From positions 1,786,268 through 1,819,763 of the forward strand of contig BFEA01000332.1 in the NCBI GenBank assembly GCA_003427395.1: a stretch of 33,496 bases of DNA, in the 5' to 3' direction. The position numbers and the translations under genes were made by a program. The stretch comes from Chara braunii. Taxonomy: Eukaryota; Streptophyta; Charophyceae; Charales; Characeae. Of this stretch, positions 18,958-28,479 are shown one piece after another; within the stretch, counting starts at the first letter, position 1; each line of letters opens with the position of its first letter. A model generated the notes under the pieces. That model did not search any database. It saw only the letters and a program-made list of their open reading frames with translations, and had not been told where the DNA came from.

Positions 18958-18988
<31 letters not shown>

Positions 18989-21900
18989 CGCCGCCTGCAA
19001 AAGTTGATGCTGCGACTGCGCCGCAGCCATATGGTGTTGCTGCTGCAGCTGGTGCTGGAACTTTCCATATTGCTCTGCCGTGATGCCGGTGGGCGAGGGC
19101 GCTCCTCTAATTGGTCCAAATCCGGCGGCGCCATACAGAAGTTCTTGCTGCATCTCTTGAAGATCGAGTAAACTGCCATCCCCTCCCCCTCCTCCTCCGC
19201 CCACTCCCCCCATGGCTCCACCGGAGCCTCCGAAGATTCCTAAGGGAGAGGGAGAGGGACTCAGAGCAGGGAACAGGCCACCACTGCCACCTCCACCACC
19301 ACCTCCTCCTCCTCCTCCCACTACTCCTCCGGGCTTCATTCTGGACGCGTGCGCGTGATGACCAGCTTGTCCCCGCATCAATGGGGATTGACAGATAATT
19401 CCTTGAGGCATGAGCATCACGGGAGCGATGGAACCGATTCCACTTCCCGTGGCAGCGCCAGCGGGAACAGTTGGTCCGGTACCGCAGGAACCATCGGCTG
19501 CTCCGCCTACAGTGTCCAAAGACAAGCCGGTCTTCGCCATGGAGGCTCCAGCTGCTGTACCAGGTCCAGAATCTGCTCTGGGGGATACCGCCGCAGGTCC
19601 AGTCATGACTGTCCCTGTCGATGCCCCCCCGGCGCGCCCGCCCATAGCCGGGCCAGCTGCTGCGGCTTCTGCCACTTCTACTGTGTTGGTCGGCGAGCTT
19701 GGCCTTCTTCCAAACTGCGCCGCCATGGCAGCCATGCCCATCCCTCCTCCACCGAGTATGGGTGTGAGCGAAGCTTGCAGCGATGGTGATAGGTAAGGAG
19801 AAGCGTGCAGTCCACTACCAACAGGATAGCCTGATCCCGATCCCGGTCCACCGGCTTGGCGGAAAGTGGGACTATGCCGATGTGGCACGACCGTCAAAGA
19901 TTGAGAGGCGGCCGCAGACAGACCAGTCGCTCTCGAAGTCCCAACATTATATCCTCCTCCTCCTCCTCCTCCTCCTCCTGCTGCTCCTCCTGCTGCTACT
20001 CCTCCTGCTGCTGCTCCTAATGATCCCAATCCTCCTCCCCCTCCTGCAGAAACCCCTCGTGGTCCAGCTTGCCTAATCTGCTGAAATGGCACGTGACCAC
20101 CAGGCCTACCCGCCATAGCCAGCACCCCTTCCGCAATCGATGAAGCACTGTCACCACCTCCACCACCTCCTCCTCCTGCTGGCGTTGCTACTGCTCCCTC
20201 CTCCTCAGCAATCATCCCCGGGAGACCTCTCCGATATCCTAGTGGCAAAGGAATGTGGCTTTGATGTGTGGTAACCGACGGCGGCGACAGGGATCCCGGC
20301 TCATCCCTGCGCAGGCTGCGCTGTCCTTCAGCAGCTGCTGCAAACGAGACCGCCGGGGTCCGGACGCCAAGTGCCTGCCTTGTTCCACCTCCACCTCCAC
20401 CACCCCCATCTCTAATCCCCCCTTCTCCTCCAATTCTCTTCATCCCACCGCCGCTTCCTACGGCTGACACGCGTCTTGTTATCCCTACTCCTCCTCCCGC
20501 ACTTCGCTTTGTATCCAATGATGCTGCTGCCACGACCGTAGGATCATCCTCATCTCGACTGGCGGCCGCCTCCCCAGTTCGGATCGGGACTGATGGATCC
20601 TCGTTCTCCTCCCACAGGTCCTGAACCATTTCCTCCACCAGCAAAGGTAAACCTGTTTCATTGCCAAGTGCGTCATCACCAGCACCAGCAGCACTGGCAC
20701 AGCCCTCCTCGCTCCTCCTTACGCCTACTCTCTCCGCCCTATTCTCAACAGTTACTTCGTTCAAGTCATAATTACTCTGCTTGTTCCTTCCTGGATAAGA
20801 TGGGGAAACTTCGTCGAACTTGTCCTTTCCTTGATATGGTGGAGGACGGACGAGCGACCGGCCGACGGCCGCGGCGTATCCTCTGGCAGGGCAAGGTGAG
20901 AGCGGTCCAGGTGTTGACGTCAACCCTGCTGCTGCTGCAGCTGCTCCCATCATGCGAGAGCCACCTGGAGCATTATTCCCACGGCCTCCACCCAACAGCC
21001 CGGGACCACCACCCTTCTGTCCCCGTTTGGGTTCGAACCTTTGACCCAGCAGCGGCTGCGGCGGCGGCGGCGGCGAAGGAGTCAAGATCGACGGCGGCGA
21101 TGGAAATGCTCTTCTCTTCACCTCCCCCTCTCCTAATTGGTGCTGCTTCAGAATACCTCCCTGGCTGCTACGAGTCATATCTGCAACACCACCCGTTACA
21201 GCGCCATCCTCTACTCCCGTTCTCTCTCCCCTTTGGGATCCAGCAACAGCCAGTTGTTTCCTATTCTCCACTCCTAATCTCTCCTCCCGCGATGACGAAC
21301 TGGTTCCCCCCTGCAATCCATCCATATCAGACTTATCTTTCGAATCCAAAGAAATCGAAGAAGCCGTAGAAGCCGTAAAAGCGGAAGAAGAAGAAGAAGA
21401 GGGAGAAGAATGAGGGTGAGAAATCGAAGAAGCCGTAGAAGCCGTAAAAGCGGAAGAAGAAGAAGAAGAGGGAGAAGAATGAGGGTGAGAGCCAGGAATG
21501 GGAGTTGACACAGGCGGAACTGCAGTTGAGTTCTGTCGGGATGGCAGCGCGTGGTAACTCCCCCCACCTTTTCCTCCTGCTGCTGCGCCATTTGCCGGGG
21601 ATGACAGAGCCTTAATTGTCGATGACGACACCCAGAAAGAAGAAGATTCTTTATCTTGAGAAACAGATTTGTCTTGTGCAGGTGTTATTCTCTTGCCACA
21701 GTTTATGCGGATTGGATTAAATCCACATGCAGGGGGATAGAGTACCCTATGCTGCCGATCGCAGGGATAAAGCAGGGTAGTTATAGCACTGTTACTGCTG
21801 GTGCTGCTGCTGCTCCCACGAGTGCTATTTTTAGCACTAGTACAAACCTCTGTGGCAGAGAATGTCGAACCAGCGGCGGCGGTAATGTTCTCTCCTCCTC

Positions 21901-23428
21901 CTCCTCCTCCTCTTCCGCCTACACATGCTCCTGCTTCTGGTCCTTTCTCATCTCTGCGACGTTGTGCCACGTGGTGCGGCCGAACTGTCGCTCCCTTCAA
22001 GACCGATGCGCTTGCGCTTGCTGCTGTAGGCGCTGCTGCTGCTGCTGCTGCTGCTACCGATCCTGACCCGGCTGACACCATGCTTGTTCCCGCGGAAGCT
22101 GCTGCGACTGCTGCTGCCGATCCCGGCAGAACGGATACCAGGCTTGTTGACGTAGATGTCGCGGCTACCGATCCCGACCCGACGAGCACCAACGCACTCG
22201 CTCTTTCTTCAGTAACTTCAGCTGTGCCAGCTGCAATCCCGAGCCCGTCCCGGAGGATCACCACCCCGTTGCCGCTACTGCTGTTGATGCCGTTGATTTC
22301 TTTTTCGTTGGTCTTGTCTCCCGTCTTTCGTGTACCATTTACCTCTTTCTCGATATTGCCGCCACCAACATTCCCGCCACCGACATTCCCGCCGTTTTCT
22401 GCTTTCTCGGTATTGCCGACACCGACGTTCCCGCCGTTCTTTTCTTTCTCGGTATTGCCAACACCGACGTTCCCGCCATCTTTTTCTTTGAAATTCTCGA
22501 TATTGCCGAAACTGACGTTTCCGCTGTTGATTTCGGACCCGTTTGTGTTATTCACGTCGCTCGTCAAACAGTCAACCATTTTGTTAAGTTCGTCGTCAGC
22601 AAGACACATTCCCTCCTCCCCCGATCCCTCTTCGTTAGCTTCCGGCAACACAGACAGATCAGCGCTGTCGAACACGTTCACCATCGTTATCCCCACGGAC
22701 TGACCAACGGACTGGCCAACGGAGGGTTCTGCCTCTAGTTCCTCCCCTAGGCAATCCTTCTCCTCCCCTTTTCCCCAAGGAAAAGGCTGCAAAACTAGTT
22801 CTACGTCTTCTGGATTGTAAGATCCAATCAAATATTTCTTCCTATCTTTACTCTGTTCGTTCCGTGATTCCGTTTGCAGCTCTTCCTCTCCGTTTCGAGA
22901 TTCCGTTTGCAGTTCGTCTTCGTTGCGAGCTGATTCCGTTTGCAGTTCCTCCTCTTGTTTTCCAGATTCCACTTGGAGTTCTTGGTTTCCAGATTCCATT
23001 TGGAGTTTTTCGCTGGCCCTTGGCAGAAAGGGCTGTTTCAAGCTGTGAAACCAGTCCATGGCGCCTCCTCCCTCTCCGCGAACGATCACCGATAATTGCT
23101 TGGTCAGCTTCTGGCTCATCCTTTCTCCCAGGGAGCTCGACTTCATAGCAGGACCTTCATTGCTCGGAGGAAAGGTACGAGTACTACTAGGAGACGCATT
23201 AGCGCCCTCGCCAATGGACGCAGGATCACCACCTCCCCCATTTGTACTCTTCTTCTCCTCTCCCCTTTTACACGTTGATTCTTCGGCAGGTACATTCTCT
23301 GCCTCCTCCTTTCTGGCGTTCCCGCCATCTGCCTGTTTCCCGCCATTTCCTTTCGGCATCTTATCCAAACTGCTTGACATCTTATCCAAACCCGCAGTTA
23401 GGATCTTGTCCAAACTTCCTCCCGCCAT
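17993..23428 (-). CDS. Large low-complexity CCCH (TTP-type) zinc-finger protein, first coding exon (partial gene)
   Basis: The reading frame runs 1812 codons from the ATG at 23428 (A at -3, G at +4, a good initiation context) to codon 1812. There the sequence CAG|GTATTC looks like a splice donor, with the exon ending in phase 0. The last 22 residues are YKTELC plus a C-x8-C-x5-C series (Cys 1796, 1805, 1811). This is the lead-in and first three ligands of the TTP/ZFP36-type CCCH finger, which in that family binds AU-rich RNA and controls mRNA decay. The His ligand and any second finger must lie on a later exon. The rest is disordered-looking: LDK motifs at residues 6-23, about five ELQTES-type repeats near 140-192, GGNVGVGN repeats near 310-365, a perfect 23-residue duplication near 647-693, 11 Ala at 1479-1489, 11 Gln at 1515-1525 and many Gly, Ser and Ala runs. 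The frame read past the donor to 17801 gives unlike sequence, taken as intron. The RNA-binding role is inferred from the finger only; I do not recognise an ortholog. Confidence 0.82.
18854..18886 (-). repeat. CAG/CTG microsatellite encoding 11 Gln
   Basis: Ten CTG triplets followed by TTG on the plus strand read as eleven Gln codons (residues 1515-1525) on the minus strand. The pure CAG run is the kind prone to length change. Confidence 0.9.
18962..18994 (-). repeat. GCA-type microsatellite encoding 11 Ala
   Basis: A run of TGC/CGC triplets on the plus strand reads as eleven Ala codons (residues 1479-1489), followed by a Gly run. It is built from the same plus-strand CTG-type pattern as the nearby Gln run, read in a different frame. 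Confidence 0.85.
21352..21489 (-). repeat. Perfect 69-bp tandem duplication inside the CCCH exon
   Basis: Two adjacent identical 69-bp units (21352-21420 and 21421-21489) encode the same 23 residues twice, a Ser-rich segment starting ISHPHSSP and ending ASTASS. The unit is a multiple of three, so the frame is kept. Perfect identity suggests a recent duplication or active copy-number change. Confidence 0.9.
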
Positions 23429-24850
23429 ATTATGTTTTACCGATAATACCGAACACTGCGAAGTTCAAACAGACACTGGAGTGGCTGTATGGCTTTTACG
23501 CCTTATCTTCGGAGCAACGGCATGGTACACTCCCACCCACCTTTTCACCTCCTCCCTTTCTTTTTTTCCTCTCTCTTCCTCCCTCTCGCGGAGAATCTCT
23601 CTTCCTCCCTCTCGCTGAGAAGGTCCCAGAAACGACTGCTGCTCCAGTTTTGCCAGTGGACGACCTGCGCGCTCGATCTACTTTTATCTAAACTCTAGCC
23701 AGCTATATAGTCAGCTAAAAATGAATTCCGCAGTCGGTTCCCTGCCCCTCCCCGCCGCCCCCCTGGAGTGGAAACACAACAACAAGTTCAACAATAACCA
23801 AAAAAAAACACACGAAATGATATCCCTGCGTTGCAGTTACAGATGCATCCGAACTGCTACTTCCTCAAATGCGCACTCAACGGCAGATTAAACGACGACG
23901 ACAACACCAACGGCTTTTCTTCTTCTGGCTGGCCTACCTACCGACCCACTCTCCTCTCTTCTCCCTTCACCCTCGTTCTGATTTCCTTTCCGTCTTCCAC
24001 TTGCGTCTGAAGTCACTGATGTGAACTGAATCCTAGTTTTGCGTTCTAGCTTTCATCTTCGCGAAGATGAAAAACAGAACTGTGTTACGGACAAAAGGCA
24101 AGGACGGAACGTGTGGTTCAAAAACCTTCTCTACAATTTCCGTCTACGCCAGCTTACTATTACAATCACTCTTCTCTTACTACTCTTCCTCGGAAGTTCC
24201 TCCTCCCCCCCCCCCCCCCCTCCTCCCCCCCGCGGCCCCGCAAGAAAAAGAACCTTGTGCACCTTTTGCCCTGCGCAATGCGCACTGATCAAACGTCTCC
24301 TATGATCTCGCTCCCGTGTACTGGCAACGTTCTGCTGCTGGCGGAGACACAACGCGCATACTTCTGCTCACTTCTGTGTACGTCAACCTTGAAGCTCAAG
24401 CTGCTCGAGCCTCGCGGTCCGTGTGTCGAATCTCGAATCTCGATAGCAATCTATCAAATCAGTCCACACACTATCTGACCTGATCTGCCGCCAGATACTG
24501 AGAAGGCAGCAAGAGGAAAAAATTAATTCCTAAAACAAACCCACGTTGACCATGAGTCCGTTGAACAGCAACTCTCGCGTTGACTTTGACCAGCACTCAC
24601 TGTCGCTCGGTCGCTCCCTCGCTCCCTCGCTCAGCAGTTATATTAATTGTATCAATCTTCTACTAGAACGAGTCTTCGACGAGCAAAACCGAGCAGACAC
24701 GAAAACTTTCGACAACCTCAAGGTGTACGTCTGGTGTAGGTACTTCTCGAATTTCTCGTTTCCTTTCTAGTTCGCCACGCTGACCACGCTGACCACGCTA
24801 ACCACGCTGACCACGCTGACCGTAAAAGCAGCAGCTAACGTAACCGCAAG
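23429..24850. other. Upstream region of the CCCH gene; no gene assigned
   Basis: The stretch is pyrimidine-rich on the plus strand near 23520-23640 and 23930-24010. It has a C-run at 24208-24222 and a short degenerate CCACGCTGA repeat at 24776-24822 (about five copies of a 9-10 bp unit). It probably holds the promoter and 5' leader of the minus-strand gene. Short frames here show no recognisable domain. Confidence 0.4.
23701..23712 (-). promoter_or_regulatory. Candidate TATA element upstream of the CCCH gene
   Basis: The minus strand reads ACTATATAGCTGG about 275 bp upstream of the start codon. If used, it would give a 5' untranslated region of roughly 240 nt. Only the sequence match and position support it. 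Confidence 0.3.
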
Positions 24851-25207
24851 ATGATGAAGACCAACGAGTCGGCGACCACGGGCAGAACGAATCTGAACGA
24901 TTATTCAGCCAAATCCCTCTCTCCTCTCCTGGCCCGTCTTTCCGTCCTCATGCAGGACTTCGAGCAGCCGAAATCTCGCCAGCGCGCAGCTACGTCTCTC
25001 TTCCCCTTAACCACTCAGGGTTCCGTTCTTTACCCGACTTTACCCTCGCCTTCTCCTTCTTCTCCTTCTTCTCCTTCGTCTCCGAGATTCTTTGAATCAG
25101 TATCGACTCACTCAGAGTCACTCTTGCTATATCTATGCACGGCCAGAAGCACGTCCGATTCGGCCCGAAGACTCCGGAGTCTGAACCCAAAGAACACCCA
25201 CCGCTGA
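24851..25207 (+). CDS. Hypothetical 118-residue open frame, unrecognised
   Basis: An ATG-initiated frame of 118 residues begins MMKTNESATTG and includes a Pro-Ser run (PSPSSPSSPSSP) fed by a TTCTCC repeat at 25048-25080. It lies head-to-head with the CCCH gene, about 1.4 kb away. I see no domain, signal peptide or membrane segment, and the frame may be chance. No splice or transcript evidence is available. Confidence 0.15.
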   Translation: MMKTNESATTGRTNLNDYSAKSLSPLLARLSVLMQDFEQPKSRQRAATSLFPLTTQGSVLYPTLPSPSPSSPSSPSSPRFFESVSTHSESLLLYLCTARSTSDSARRLRSLNPKNTHR

Positions 25208-25297
25208 GCGTAATCAGAAACGACTTCCTCGGGTGGTTGGATAACAAACCACTTACTGCCTCGAGCTAGTCCGTTCAATAGTCAAGGAGCCTGACGG

Positions 25298-25301
<4 letters not shown>

Positions 25302-25336
<35 letters not shown>

Positions 25337-25343
25337 CTGTGTG
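25302..25343. repeat. (CT)n microsatellite followed by GT
   Basis: CT repeats pass into GTGTGTCTGTGTG. Confidence 0.9.
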
Positions 25344-25557
25344 CACACATATGTGTTTCTGATAAGCCTGATTCCAAACAAGCCTTGTAGGGTTCTAAAC
25401 CGTCATGCAATCGTGGTCAACATGGACCGATACTCTAGACGACCGAAGCCGTGATCCAGTACCGCTCAATATTATCGTCCCCGTCCTCTCCTCCGCGAGC
25501 ACTCGGCCGCTCGGTCGGGCTGTTAAGGAACCCGGAAGCTCGTGCAGATCTTTTCCA

Positions 25558-25620
25558 ATCAATCAATCAATGACTTAATCAATCAATCGATTAGTCAATC
25601 AATCGATTAATTGATCGAAT
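25558..25620. repeat. AATC tetranucleotide repeat, imperfect
   Basis: AATCAATCAATCAATGACTTAATCAATCAATCGATT-type sequence, partly self-complementary through ATCGAT. Confidence 0.8.
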
Positions 25621-25631
25621 CGGGAACCCGT

Positions 25632-25701
25632 ACTCTGGCTATCCTTTCCTGATCGGCGGACTAATCACTCTGGCTATCCTTTCCTGATCGGCGGACTAAT
25701 C
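25632..25701. repeat. Perfect 35-bp tandem duplication
   Basis: ACTCTGGCTATCCTTTCCTG...CTAATC occurs twice back to back. Confidence 0.9.
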
Positions 25702-25968
25702 AAGTTTGTCGCTGTCCTTTCTTCACCATTCCCGAAAATAACCATATCACCTCTTCGAAAGGATTGACGTCGTAGCGTCAGTTTTTTACCACCGAGGCAT
25801 AAATAGCCTTGAAGTCACGTTGGTTCAGGATTGTATCGATACTAGCACGGCCGCTGCGGCTTACAACTACGGCTGCAAAAGCCAGCCCCATCGACACACA
25901 CCCGCTAGAAGACCCGCTAGAAGACGCGTCCGTGATCCAATCCAAGCTGCAAGCCTGCAACTACAATC

Positions 25969-26077
25969 CAGAACAGCTATGGCTACAATTTCAGAACAGC
26001 TATGGCTACAATTTCAGAATGGCTACAAGTTCAGGACAGCTATGGCGACAATCTCAGAACAGCTATGGCTACAGCTT
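25969..26077. repeat. 23-bp minisatellite, five copies
   Basis: The unit starting CAGAACAGCTATGGCTACAA occurs at 25969, 25992, 26015 (17 bp, six bases lost), 26032 and 26055. Two plus-strand frames stay open through the block (reading SEQLWLQF or RTAMATI). The period is not a multiple of three, so I treat it as non-coding. Confidence 0.85.
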
Positions 26078-26417
26078 GAAGCTTCAGCAAGTCCGGCAAC
26101 GCCAGGGATCAACAGATGCCCTTTCGCATCTTCGACAACGACAAGAAGGCGGAATTCTTCTCTCTTTCGGCAGAATCGGCATAGAATAACATATGAGCAC
26201 AAGAGCATAATAACAAGAACAAAGTTGAAACTTGGTCGTGTCAACGGCCGTGAAGCTATGCGCAGGAGAAAGCCCGACAACAGCAGAGCGACTCGAGCCG
26301 AGCCGAGCCGAGCGGAGCGGAGCGGAGCGCGGCAATGACGACGGGCTACTGCATTCGCTCTGACGCTGTGATCACATATTATTGAAGCTCCAACAATTTT
26401 CAGGTAACTTCAAGGAT

Positions 26418-26740
26418 CGAGTCTTGGCGCCCAAGGCCGTGGTTGCACTACTCGCCATCTGCCAAGATTGATGTCCACATGCAATCAATCAAAATGTTGG
26501 CGGATGGCCAGTACAGTAGTGGGACGAGGGCCCAAGTGGGGAAGAGTACGACGAAATTTTCAACAATCTTCAGGTAACTTCGAGGAGCGAGTCTTGGCGC
26601 CCAAGTGGGGGAAGAGCGCCATGCTGGTCGCGCATGCCGGTTGTTTCGCGCACCTTTCACTTGTACGGACCGAGTCTTGGCGCCCAAGTGGGGAAGAGCG
26701 CCATGCTGATCGCACATGCCGGCTGATTCGCGCACTTTTT
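26418..26740. repeat. Repeat family with GAGTCTTGGCGCCCAAG
   Basis: A partial copy at 26418 and two fuller copies at 26588-26670 and 26671-26740 (period about 83 bp) share GTGGGG(G)AAGAGCGCCATGCTG and TCGCGCATGCCGG. A further relative at about 27053-27130 reads CGAGTCCCGGGGCCCAA...AGCGGCGCCATGCTGGTCGCACATGCC. Confidence 0.75.
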
Positions 26741-26811
26741 TTTTTGTTCTAAAAAAAATAAATAAAAAAAGGTTTTTCCTCCTCTTTCATTTTTTTTTTT
26801 TTTTTTTCAAT

Positions 26812-26975
26812 AACTAAGCTATATTCTTCTCTCAATTTCACCTTTCACCATCTACCTACGACGACTCCTAAGCCTATACGGGGGATCCCCCTGCAAGCAT
26901 AACTACCTCTCAGGGTCTCACAATTAAGGGTATGCATGTTGCCCCCCTCCCCTAATCGGCGGTGGACCGGTGGTC
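26812..26975 (+). repeat. Dispersed repeat R1, copy 1
   Basis: Runs from CTAAGCTATATTCTTCTCTC through CCTAAGCCTATACGGGGGA, CTGCAAGCATA and TATGCATGTTGCCCCCC to CGGCGGTGG. Other copies lie at 27931, 28319 and 29833. Confidence 0.75.
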
Positions 26976-27235
26976 AGACCGGAAACCTGCCTGAAATCGG
27001 TCGTATCGTATAATACCACAAGCTTTAGCTAACTTACCAAGAACAAGAATTATCGAGTCCCGGGGCCCAAATTGTGGGATTGTGGGATTGTGGGAAAGAG
27101 CGGCGCCATGCTGGTCGCACATGCCACTTTTACTGACCGGAAGGAAACCTGCCTGCCTGCAATCGGTCGTATAGCACAACTACCAGTCGTACAGCAGGGA
27201 CGAAGAGAGCCACGCTGGTCGCAGATCGCCGGTTG

Positions 27236-27370
27236 TTACGGTCTTCGCCCGAAGACAACGCACCCTGATTATAAATGAATGCGTATGAAGCTTACAGAAG
27301 GTAAACAATCCAGTTTTCCGGTGGGATACGGTCGTGATGACGGTGCGTTATATTGGGGAAAGGCGATAGG
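27236..27370. mobile_element. MITE subfamily B, diverged copy
   Basis: TACGGTCTTCGCCCGAAGACAACGCACCCTG on the left and GACGGTGCGTTATATTGGGGAAAGGCGATAG on the right are imperfect inverted ends. Confidence 0.65.
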
Positions 27371-27531
27371 GACACTTTTTCGGACCGGGAACCTGTCTGG
27401 AACTGGTCGTACAGCACCGGTCGCTGAAGAAGGATGATAAGCACACTTTTCGGGACGGGGAACCTGGCTGGAACTGGTTGCTTCCCTACTACGTAGCTCT
27501 ACTGTTCTGCGTACGTACAGTTGCTTCCCTA

Positions 27532-27651
27532 CTACCGTCTTCCCCCGAACACAACGCACCCTCATGTTGACTGTACCGGGCCGGAGACGTAGCTTGTATA
27601 CATCAATTTTTAGGGTGCGTTATGTTCGGGGGAAGACGTTCAAGACGGTAG
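27532..27651. mobile_element. MITE subfamily B, best copy
   Basis: CTACCGTCTTCCCCCGAACA with inner CAACGCACCCT pairs with AGGGTGCGTTATGTTCGGGG. The right end is extended by GTTCAAGACGGTAG. The interior is unlike the first family. Confidence 0.8.
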
Positions 27652-27847
27652 TAGTTCTACATACGATAAGGTGCTTCTACCTTGTAACGGTGGATCGACA
27701 AAGCACGAGTGTCCAGGAGTGTGCCTGGACCCGTTGCACGAGGAGTCCACGTGGCCGCGGCTTGGAAGTCAGCCACTCATGGGCTGAGGAGCTTTTGATC
27801 CGGACTTGGCCATCGCGTGCGTGGTACACTGGAGATGGAGATTACAG

Positions 27848-27873
27848 AAGAAAAAAAAAAAAAAAAAAAAAAA
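27848..27873. repeat. Poly(A) tract
   Basis: About 25 A following GATTACAGAAG; possibly a retroposon tail. Confidence 0.6.
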
Positions 27874-27930
27874 GAGGGAAACGCTATAGCTTCTCTTTTC
27901 CTTCTGCTTTTTTCTAAATTTTAATTTAAG

Positions 27931-28157
27931 AGCTAAGCTATATTCTTCTCTCAATTTCACCTCTCAGTGCTCTCACTACCCACCTACCACTAATCCTAAG
28001 CCTATACGGGGGACCCCAGCTACCTTCTTCCCCCGAATACAACGTACGGTCATTATAGCTGTATTTGGGCTGTCATTCAGACTAAATACAGCTATAATGA
28101 CCGTACGTTGTAAGGGGATGAATGTTGCCCCCCGCGCTATTTGGCGGTGGTCAGGGA
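27931..28157 (+). repeat. Dispersed repeat R1, copy 2, interrupted by a MITE
   Basis: Same start (CTAAGCTATATTCTTCTCTC) and same end (GAATGTTGCCCCCC...GGCGGTGG) as copy 1. The middle after TATACGGGGGACCCC is replaced by the inverted-repeat element at 28020-28112. Confidence 0.75.
28020..28112. mobile_element. MITE, CTTCCCCCGAATACAACG family (member 6), right end truncated
   Basis: Starts CTACCTTCTTCCCCCGAATA. Perfect 28-bp arms begin TACAACGTACGGTCATTATA and end TATAATGACCGTACGTTGTA. After GTTGTA the expected TTCGGGGGAAGACTGTAG is missing and host repeat sequence resumes. Confidence 0.85.
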
Positions 28158-28318
28158 GTAGGGTGGGGGGGCAGCTAACGCAAAGACCGAGCAATTGGCC
28201 AGTAACTGCGCCTCCCATCTACTTCCAACCCCCCATCGAGTAACAGCAGTGTCTATGGCCAGCACTCAGATACCACACACCACACAACTTCACTATGACA
28301 CACATAATGATTCAGTGG

Positions 28319-28402
28319 CATTCACCTTTCAACCACCTGCCTACCACTACTCCTAAGTCTATACAGGGGACCCCTGCAAGCATAGCACCCCTGCAAGCAT
28401 AG
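28319..28402 (+). repeat. Dispersed repeat R1, partial copy 3
   Basis: CATTCACCTTTCAACCACCT then CTACCACTACTCCTAAGTCTATACAGGGGACCCCTGCAAGCATA matches the middle of R1. Its last motif passes into the minisatellite below. Confidence 0.65.
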
Positions 28403-28478
28403 TACCCCTCCAAGCACCCCTGCAAGCATAGTACCCCGGCAAGCACCCCTCCAAGCATAGTACCCCTGCAAACATGGT
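28369..28478. repeat. Minisatellite of CCCCTGCAAGCATAGTA units
   Basis: About seven imperfect units of 17 bp or a shortened 10 bp form (CCTCCAAGCA), seemingly grown from the CTGCAAGCATA motif of R1. Confidence 0.8.
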
Positions 28479-28479
28479 A

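Noticed and set aside
20593-22703. Plus-strand frames of 258 and 300 residues inside 20.6-22.7 kb
   Set aside because: They are antisense shadows of the minus-strand CCCH exon, whose low-complexity GC-rich codons keep the opposite strand open.
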